This document shows positions 40,611 through 45,738 of a DNA stretch of 45,738 bases, one piece after another (positions within the stretch are counted from its first letter, which is position 1; the number at the start of each line of letters is the position of its first letter). Origin of the DNA: Caldilineaceae bacterium SB0664_bin_27 (GTDB taxonomy: Bacteria > Chloroflexota > Anaerolineae > Caldilineales > Caldilineaceae); contig VXRG01000161.1 of assembly GCA_009838625.1 (NCBI GenBank), positions 1 to 45,738 of the forward strand, given 5' to 3'. Both the position numbers and the translations under genes were made by a program. The notes beneath the pieces were generated by a model. That model did not search any database and had not been told where the DNA came from. It worked only from the letters and a program-made list of their open reading frames with translations.

Positions 40611-40988
40611 TCAGGTCGACGACGCTTCAGTCTGCTCCTGACCGTTCTGGATGAGACTCGTGTCCTGGTATTTCTTGCCCTCTTCGATAAGCATTACCGG
40701 AATGCCGTTCCGAATCGGATAGCGGTAGCCATTGCGGGGGTTGAGCAGAAATCTGTTGTCGTCCATAAGCTGTAGCTTCCCCTTGTCCTCCGGGTCAACC
40801 AGTATTTCCAGCAGCTGCGGACTTATCTCGCCGCCCAGTGGCGCGTCTTCCAGGGGTGTCACCGGCGTTTCCGGCAGCACGCCGCTGCCTGCTCCCTCCG
40901 GCCGGGCGCCTCCCAGGACCTGCTTTATCACATACACAACGCCAGCGGCAAAGCCGACGAAGAAGAGAAACTTAAGCAGCTTTTTCAT
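40611..40988 (-). CDS. Membrane-anchored Trm112-like protein
   Basis: 125 residues from ATG 40988, supported by GGAG eight bases upstream; upstream codons in the frame look non-coding. A Lys-led membrane segment at about residues 5-24 is followed by a Pro/Gly linker and a Trm112/YcaR-like domain at about 55-103 (LLEILVDPEDKGKLQL, then NGYRYPIRNGIPVMLIEEG). The cysteines present in zinc-binding members (usually CPxCK) are replaced, the site reading DPEDKG, so it should not bind zinc. Function unknown. It converges with the kinase gene. Confidence 0.8.
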   Translation of the reverse strand: MKKLLKFLFFVGFAAGVVYVIKQVLGGARPEGAGSGVLPETPVTPLEDAPLGGEISPQLLEILVDPEDKGKLQLMDDNRFLLNPRNGYRYPIRNGIPVMLIEEGKKYQDTSLIQNGQEQTEASST

Positions 40989-41509
40989 TGCGCGACTCCA
41001 TGAGAGAGATCTGGCCCACCCAATCGTTATTGCTGCCATCGTAGCACACACCCTGCCGTCCAGAAAATCTGTAGAAGTGCACCACCAGGCAGACCTGTCA
41101 GGAACCAATCTGAACTGTCCCCTTCTCGCATTTTTCAAATAGTAGATATCAGCCCGGCACTCCATTTGACCCAGGGCAATCTCATTTTACCGAGATAGCT
41201 TTTTGAGAGGGTGCCCGAAACGCGTGGCCGAGCGGGGCCTGTGCCCTCGCACGCCCAGCCACTCGTCCTCTGACCGCTAACCTCTAACCACTGCAGTTCC
41301 GCCCTGTGACTGCCCTTCGTGGATCCCCTGACTGCGGTCGGCAATGTTGGCAAACCGGACCACATGCAGTTGCCCTGCGATTCGACCGGGATTCCTTGCA
41401 CGTTCGCGGCCGCTGCTGTATAGTCTTGCCATGAGCCAAAGCAATAGAACTCGTTGGCGCCGGTCCTAAAACGTAGTTTCTCAGCTAAGGCCGGTGCGAA
41501 GGATGCCGC
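40989..41509. other. Intergenic region, no gene recognised
   Basis: 521 bases. The only element I can support is the promoter candidate at 41396-41424. A 205-codon minus-strand frame (41752-41135) covers part of it but runs through the better-supported gene at 41510 and has no ribosome site or domain pattern. Confidence 0.45.
41396..41424 (+). promoter_or_regulatory. Promoter candidate for the small gene pair
   Basis: TTGCAC (41396-41401, three of six), 17 bases, then TATAGT (41419-41424, five of six). It lies 85 bases before ATG 41510. Confidence 0.42.
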
Positions 41510-41821
41510 ATGGAAAAACGAACAACCGGCGCCGATGATTCGCTCCACATCGAACTGAGTGAGTTTTCCCAGGCGCAAAGCGCGGCTGCCCATGCAGTCC
41601 GCTACGTGGCCAACTCGGAGTTCAACCAGGCTGTTCTCTTTTTTGAGGACGGAAGTTTCTTGCAGTTTGAACACAAGGGCCGCGACAGCCGTTGGGCAAA
41701 AGCTTCGGCGGAGCGTACGCAGGCGGACCGGGCTTGCCTCGGCATGAGCCACTTCAGGCTAAACGCCCTCCACCTACAGCTCTATTTTGAAGATGGCAGC
41801 GACGTCGCTTTTACGATTTGA
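41510..41821 (+). CDS. Small protein of unknown function
   Basis: 103 residues with AAGGA six bases before the ATG. No membrane segment or signal. It has two similar strand pairs, AVLFFEDGSFLQFEH (about 42-56) and LQLYFEDGSDVAFTI at the very end, both with the FEDGS turn, so an internal beta-hairpin duplication is likely. I recognise no family. The next small gene begins 36 bases on, and a promoter precedes and a terminator follows the pair. Confidence 0.6.
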   Translation: MEKRTTGADDSLHIELSEFSQAQSAAAHAVRYVANSEFNQAVLFFEDGSFLQFEHKGRDSRWAKASAERTQADRACLGMSHFRLNALHLQLYFEDGSDVAFTI

Positions 41822-41857
41822 CGCGGCGATTGCGCTGGTGAGAGAGGAGACACTTCG

Positions 41858-42055
41858 ATGGCGCGCATTGACGAAAAGGAGGAGTTCAGCAGCTGGCTGG
41901 TGGCTCTAAAATCCGGCTTGCTGACTGAATCACAGAAAGAAACGCTTCAACAGCTGGTCGATGACGGCAAGGCTGCCACACTGGAAGAGGCGGCCCGCTA
42001 CCTGGACTGGCAGGACTCCGTTATCGATCCGACAGAACATTTCTACGGGCACTGA
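41858..42055 (+). CDS. Small helical protein of unknown function
   Basis: 65 residues, strongly acidic and helix-prone (FSSWLVALKSGLL, KETLQQLVDDGKAATLEEAA), ending in HFYGH. GAGAGGAGA stands upstream of the ATG at a suitable distance. No membrane segment. It lies 36 bases after the 103-residue gene and before a strong terminator, so the two form a small operon. Family not recognised. Confidence 0.6.
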   Translation: MARIDEKEEFSSWLVALKSGLLTESQKETLQQLVDDGKAATLEEAARYLDWQDSVIDPTEHFYGH

Positions 42056-42085
42056 AGCCGGTCCCCATTTCTGTCTTCAAAATGA

Positions 42086-42122
42086 AAAGAGCGGGCAGTT
42101 CTTCGTAAACTGCCCGCTCTTT
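42086..42122. terminator. Bidirectional terminator between convergent genes
   Basis: A perfect 15-bp stem, AAAGAGCGGGCAGTT (42086-42100) with AACTGCCCGCTCTTT (42108-42122), and a 7-base loop. A/T runs at both feet let it serve the small operon (plus) and the M16 gene (minus). Confidence 0.88.
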
Positions 42123-42142
42123 CGTTCGCTTCCAGGTCCTAC

Positions 42143-45100
42143 TTACTCCTCGAAGTCCTCGGGATACAGCGACACCAGAATATACCGATCCAGCGGCAGG
42201 TAATCTATCGCCGCTGCCTGAACTTCCGCAGCAGTAACCGCCTCGGTGCGGCCCTCCACCACATCCAGGTCGACGAAGTTTGTCAGATCGACGTCATCTT
42301 CCGAAGCCCAATACTCCAGGACACGCATCCAGTAGCTGTTCTGTTCCAGCTGTTCCTCACGCTGGCGAATGATCTGGGCTCTGGCTTTTTCCAGCAGATC
42401 TTCCCGGGGACCGTCCGCCTGCACATCTGCAATCAGCCCAAAGAGAGCATCCACCAACTCCTCAACTCGGGCCGGGTCACTGCCAAAGGTGAGGGAGACT
42501 CGGTACAGGCTGTCCGGGTCCGGCTCCATTGAAGCCGATGCGCTGAAGGCATATACGCCGCCCAATTCCTCCCGCAGCTCTTCACGCATGAGGATATCCA
42601 GAATCATCTCCAGCATGCGCAGATTGAGTCGTTTATCCAGCGAATCTTCGCTGGGGCCCGTGAACAGTAAGGTCGTCAGGCTCTGCTCATCCTGCCCTCG
42701 ATATACAGGAACCTCGACCACGCCAGTGGGCGGATCCGGAGCTACGTCCAACCAGGTTTCGGCCCGGTCCAGAGAAGGCAGATTGCCCAGATATCTCTGC
42801 GACCAGTCCACCATCTGCTCAAGATCGAAGTTGCCGACGAATATGAACGTAAAGTCGCTGAAGTCGGCGAAACGCTCCTGGTAGATGGCGAAAGCCCTCT
42901 CCAGATCGAGCGAACTGATTACCTCCAGCGAGGGGACCTTGCGCCGGACCGAATCGCCGTAGCGAGCTTCGATATAGGCGTCTGTCCACGCGCTGCGCGG
43001 ATCCAGTTCGCGGTTGCGCAGCGACTCGGTGTACTGGTCCTTGAGCGTAGCGAAGGCGTCGTCGTCCGCCCTGGGCTGGGTGCCATACAGGTAGACCAAC
43101 TGAAACAAAGTCTCGATGAACTCCTGGCCGGACTGGCCGTGGAACCCTTCTTCCAGCTCGCCGATAAACGGGGAGACCGACACGGACTTGTCGGCCAGAA
43201 GCCGCTGCAGCGCTGCGTAACTCACGTCGCCGACCGCGCTCTGGCTGACTATGCTGTCGATGAAGTCGGCTTCCGGATAGTCTTCATCGCTGACCAGCGA
43301 GGAGCCTCCGGGGCTGGATGCGCTGAAGAGGATCTCCTCCTCTTTGAAAGTGGTCGGTTTGAGCACGACTCTCGCGCCGTTTGCCAGCGTCAGGTCGGTA
43401 ATGTTGAAGGTCTCATCCGTCTGACGGGATATGATCTCCACCGGTTCCGGGATTTCGGTAAGCAGGGCCGAAACCGCCTCGATGTCCTGGTAGGGGTCTA
43501 CCTGCTTCGTCTGCAGGTCCGAAATCATAGCGGCAAGCTCATCCTCATTGGGCAAGCTGTCCGCGTCCCGCTCCGGCCCGACCACGAAGACCGAGCGGTT
43601 ACTTCCACCAACATAGAGCTCCGCCCTCTGATTGACGTCGTCGCGGCTGATCCCTTGCAGCAGACGGTCCACCAGTTTGAACTCCACTTCAATACCTGGA
43701 ACAGCCTCGTTCTCCAGGTAGTTTCGGCTGTATTCGCTTGCAAGAGAGTGGTTGCGCAGGTTCTCCCGATCGTTGTAGAGCCGTTCGTATGTGTTCAGAA
43801 TCTCCGACTTCGCACGCTCTACTTCCGCGGCCGTGAAGCCGTAGCGGCGCACGCGCTCAACCTCTGTGAGGGCAGCGTCCAGACTGGAAAGGGCTTCGCC
43901 CTGGCGCACCTGCACGCCGACCACCTGATAGTTGTTGCCCCGTACCAACTGCCCCTCGCTCACGAAAGCGCCCAGAAATGGTGAGTCAGCTTCCCTGGTG
44001 AGGTCGTCGAGCCGGAAATTGAGCATCTTGTAAAACAGATTGCCGATCAGCCGGTCCCGAAAGACATTGGCCGAGTTCAGATCCTGCGCGGCCTGCCGGT
44101 AGATGATCTGGGCAATCGTCACGGGGAACTCAGGATCGGTGAGGATCAGATAGCCGGTGTCTTCATAGTCGGGAAGCGAATAGGAAACCCTGGGCCGGAC
44201 CGTCTCCGGCGCTGTCAGTGGTCCGAAATGCTCTTCGATCTTCGCTTCGATGTCGTCAACGTCGATGTCTCCCACGACAATTACTGCCATCAGATCGGGC
44301 CTGTACCAGTCGCGGTAAAAGCTGCGTAACGTCTCCCCCGGCGTGTTTTGGACGATGTCCATGTCACCGATCGGCATCCGGTCCGTATAGCGAGACTCGC
44401 CCAGTATCAGAGGGAACAGTTGCTTGTTCAACCTGCCGCTTGCATTTTGGTCTCGCAGGCGTTCCTCTTCCAGAATGACGCCGCGTTCGCTCTCCACTTC
44501 TTCATCTGAAATCGTCGCGCGGCTGGCCCAATCCTCCGCAACCTGGAACGTCGTGCCGATTATCTCCTCGTCATCGGTGGGGAATTCAAGGAAGTAGACC
44601 GTTTCGTCGAACGACGTATACGCGTTCACGTCCGGTCCGAACGACATGCCAACGGTCTCGAAATAGTCGATCAACGCCTGCTTGGGAAAGCGCTCAGTGC
44701 CGTTAAACATCATGTGCTCGACAAAGTGGGCCAATCCCAGCTGGTCTTCGTCCTCCTGAACGGAGCCCGCATTGATCACCAACATCAGAGTAGCGCGGTT
44801 CGCAGGCTCGGTATTGTGTCGAATGTAGTATGTGAGGCCGTTTTCCAGTTGCGCCTTGCGTATGCTCGGATCCAGGGCAATTGGGGCGCTCATGTCCAAT
44901 GTTTCGCTGTCAACATCCAGGTAGGCCTGCGCCTGTTCGGTCTCCTCCGCAGGCGCCTCCGCCTGCTCAGTGCTCGAGTCCATCGTCTCGGCCGAACTTT
45001 GCGAGGTAGGTACCATCCCTTCGCAAGCACTGGTGAGCAGTGCAATCAATAACAGTAGTCCGACCAGCAGCTTTGCGTCTCTCTTTTTTTGCCCGGTCTC

Positions 45101-45160
45101 CACTATGGCTTCCTTACCTCGAGTGGACGTGCCAGGCTGAAGTTTTGGTGCTCTCGTCAT
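42143..45160 (-). CDS. M16 family metallopeptidase lipoprotein (PqqL/insulinase-like)
   Basis: 1005 residues. Start ATG 45160 has AAGGAG six bases upstream. A membrane segment at about 30-45 ends in a lipobox (LTSAC, lipidated C46), then an acidic Glu/Ala/Ser linker to about 90. The zinc site is the inverted motif H145-F-V-E148-H149 (AHFVEHMMFNGT) with the third ligand E225, 76 residues on, in SERGVILEE. Four M16 domains are expected at this length: active domain at about 100-310 and an inactive second half, as in PqqL. It sits outside the membrane and degrades peptides caught in its clamshell. It is transcribed towards the shared terminator. Confidence 0.93.
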   Translation of the reverse strand: MTRAPKLQPGTSTRGKEAIVETGQKKRDAKLLVGLLLLIALLTSACEGMVPTSQSSAETMDSSTEQAEAPAEETEQAQAYLDVDSETLDMSAPIALDPSIRKAQLENGLTYYIRHNTEPANRATLMLVINAGSVQEDEDQLGLAHFVEHMMFNGTERFPKQALIDYFETVGMSFGPDVNAYTSFDETVYFLEFPTDDEEIIGTTFQVAEDWASRATISDEEVESERGVILEEERLRDQNASGRLNKQLFPLILGESRYTDRMPIGDMDIVQNTPGETLRSFYRDWYRPDLMAVIVVGDIDVDDIEAKIEEHFGPLTAPETVRPRVSYSLPDYEDTGYLILTDPEFPVTIAQIIYRQAAQDLNSANVFRDRLIGNLFYKMLNFRLDDLTREADSPFLGAFVSEGQLVRGNNYQVVGVQVRQGEALSSLDAALTEVERVRRYGFTAAEVERAKSEILNTYERLYNDRENLRNHSLASEYSRNYLENEAVPGIEVEFKLVDRLLQGISRDDVNQRAELYVGGSNRSVFVVGPERDADSLPNEDELAAMISDLQTKQVDPYQDIEAVSALLTEIPEPVEIISRQTDETFNITDLTLANGARVVLKPTTFKEEEILFSASSPGGSSLVSDEDYPEADFIDSIVSQSAVGDVSYAALQRLLADKSVSVSPFIGELEEGFHGQSGQEFIETLFQLVYLYGTQPRADDDAFATLKDQYTESLRNRELDPRSAWTDAYIEARYGDSVRRKVPSLEVISSLDLERAFAIYQERFADFSDFTFIFVGNFDLEQMVDWSQRYLGNLPSLDRAETWLDVAPDPPTGVVEVPVYRGQDEQSLTTLLFTGPSEDSLDKRLNLRMLEMILDILMREELREELGGVYAFSASASMEPDPDSLYRVSLTFGSDPARVEELVDALFGLIADVQADGPREDLLEKARAQIIRQREEQLEQNSYWMRVLEYWASEDDVDLTNFVDLDVVEGRTEAVTAAEVQAAAIDYLPLDRYILVSLYPEDFEE

Positions 45161-45379
45161 CGCTGACTCCTTGAATCTTTTTCGCTTGAGTGAAATTCCG
45201 GTCGCTCCTGACAGTTTAGTACGTAAAGATGAAATTCAGGTTACCTTTTGCTGAAGATTTCGCAACAAGAAAGAAGAATTCCGGTGGAAATCCAGCAAAT
45301 CTTCCGAATGTGCAGGGAAATGGCGCGCCAAAGGAGTATAAGTGATCCCCAGACCAGGCCCAAAAGAGTGGAGTTCACA
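45161..45379. other. Upstream region of the M16 gene
   Basis: No gene supported. No convincing promoter for the leftward M16 gene was identified. An 84-codon minus frame at 45490-45236 runs into the repeat and is not credible. Confidence 0.4.
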
Positions 45380-45600
45380 GGTACATCTCAAAACTGTGAT
45401 GCACGCCATAATTGGACGAGTTTCATATGCATCGACGGGCAACCAGGCTTGGGGCGTTCCCTTCCCACTCAACTCTGGAAACCTGTACAAAACTTAAACA
45501 AAACCTGTACAAGCCTAACAGACCACCAACCGCGAACAACCGCATTTCTGCGCCGTTTATGCGGCCAAAATCAGCTCGGAATCCCGCTCCCGCGGCGCCT
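45380..45600. repeat. Right copy of ~210-bp dispersed repeat (inverted)
   Basis: The reverse complement aligns with 1-209 along its whole length, with the identical 20-base block at 45519-45538. This copy has a partial internal duplication around tgtacaggtttt that accounts for its extra length. Non-coding. Confidence 0.8.
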
Positions 45601-45622
45601 CAATTTCCCCCGATTTTTGACC

Positions 45623-45728
45623 AAAAGTGTAACATCCCCATTGGAACATTTTTTTGTAACATTTTTCGCCCCTTTTTGCCCCTATTTCTCTCTGGTCAGG
45701 AGCCCCAAAAACAGAAATGTTACACTTT
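45623..45728. repeat. Short inverted repeats at the right edge
   Basis: AAAGTGTAACAT (45624-45635) is the exact reverse complement of ATGTTACACTTT (45717-45728), and a further TGTAACATTTTT lies at 45655-45666. The intervening bases are T- and C-rich and carry no gene. It could be part of a longer repeat or mobile-element end cut off by the window. Confidence 0.5.
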
Positions 45729-45738
45729 CGCTGAAATT

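Noticed and set aside
45236..45490. 84-codon minus frame near the right edge
   Set aside because: It runs into the dispersed repeat, and the frame is not kept in the left copy.
1..45738. CRISPR array, tRNA, rRNA, integrase or transposase
   Set aside because: No evenly spaced identical repeats with unique spacers, no cloverleaf that I could recognise and no recombinase motifs were found; the short repeat arrays at 2111-2253 and 2603-2663 have no spacers.

Overview
The window looks like chromosome of an environmental bacterium, most plausibly a Chloroflexota member of the Caldilineaceae/Anaerolineae kind. That placement is inference. It rests on moderately high GC, ABC solute-binding lipoproteins with Tat signals, LysM plus glycosidase surface proteins, paralogous amidohydrolase and PhyH-type oxygenase genes, and a DUF3105 protein beside L,D-transpeptidases. 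No rRNA, tRNA or CRISPR array was recognised. GyrA and ribosomal protein bL9 are the best phylogenetic anchors.

Layout. (1) 1-3155 is visibly AT-richer and gene-poor: two membrane proteins, a zinc-ribbon gene broken by an amber codon, several short repeat arrays, and a long structured leader. (2) 3156-8159 is a binding-protein-dependent importer (lipoprotein plus two permeases, no ATPase) followed by a VCBS/ASPIC lipoprotein. (3) 8233-12898 holds three tandem paralogous DHA2-type MFS transporters. (4) 12970-18180 is a catabolic-looking run: PhyH-type dioxygenase, two paralogous amidohydrolases, a Rieske protein and an M20 peptidase. (5) 18267-24468 is an envelope block: a LysM/SH3/glycosidase protein, a YdiI-like thioesterase, peptide deformylase, then leftward DUF3105 and two L,D-transpeptidases. 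(6) 25053-28176 has a HemL-like aminotransferase and a sulfatase. (7) 28214-36053 reads leftward: menorin-like DUF2181 protein, a YbjN-like protein, a small CxxC protein, signal peptidase I, an AlbA_2/HATPase protein, gyrA and rplI. (8) 36426-40431 encodes a response regulator, a secreted triple-PDZ protein and a histidine kinase. (9) 40611-45160 has a membrane-anchored Trm112-like protein, two small unknown proteins and a large M16 metallopeptidase lipoprotein.

The two ends of the window carry diverged copies of one ~210-bp sequence in inverted orientation, so a dispersed intergenic repeat family is present and may set the edges of this contig.

How the genes may work together: 3156-18180 reads as capture of a small organic molecule or its degradation product, its uptake or export, and its hydrolysis or oxidation. 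The substrate cannot be told from sequence. The envelope genes handle peptidoglycan cross-linking and cell-surface carbohydrate. The two-component system with an extracytoplasmic PDZ protein between its partners is a candidate envelope-stress sensor. No single gene here is certainly a new system; the best leads are the PDZ-bearing two-component locus, the menorin-like gene and the RiPP-precursor-like small protein.
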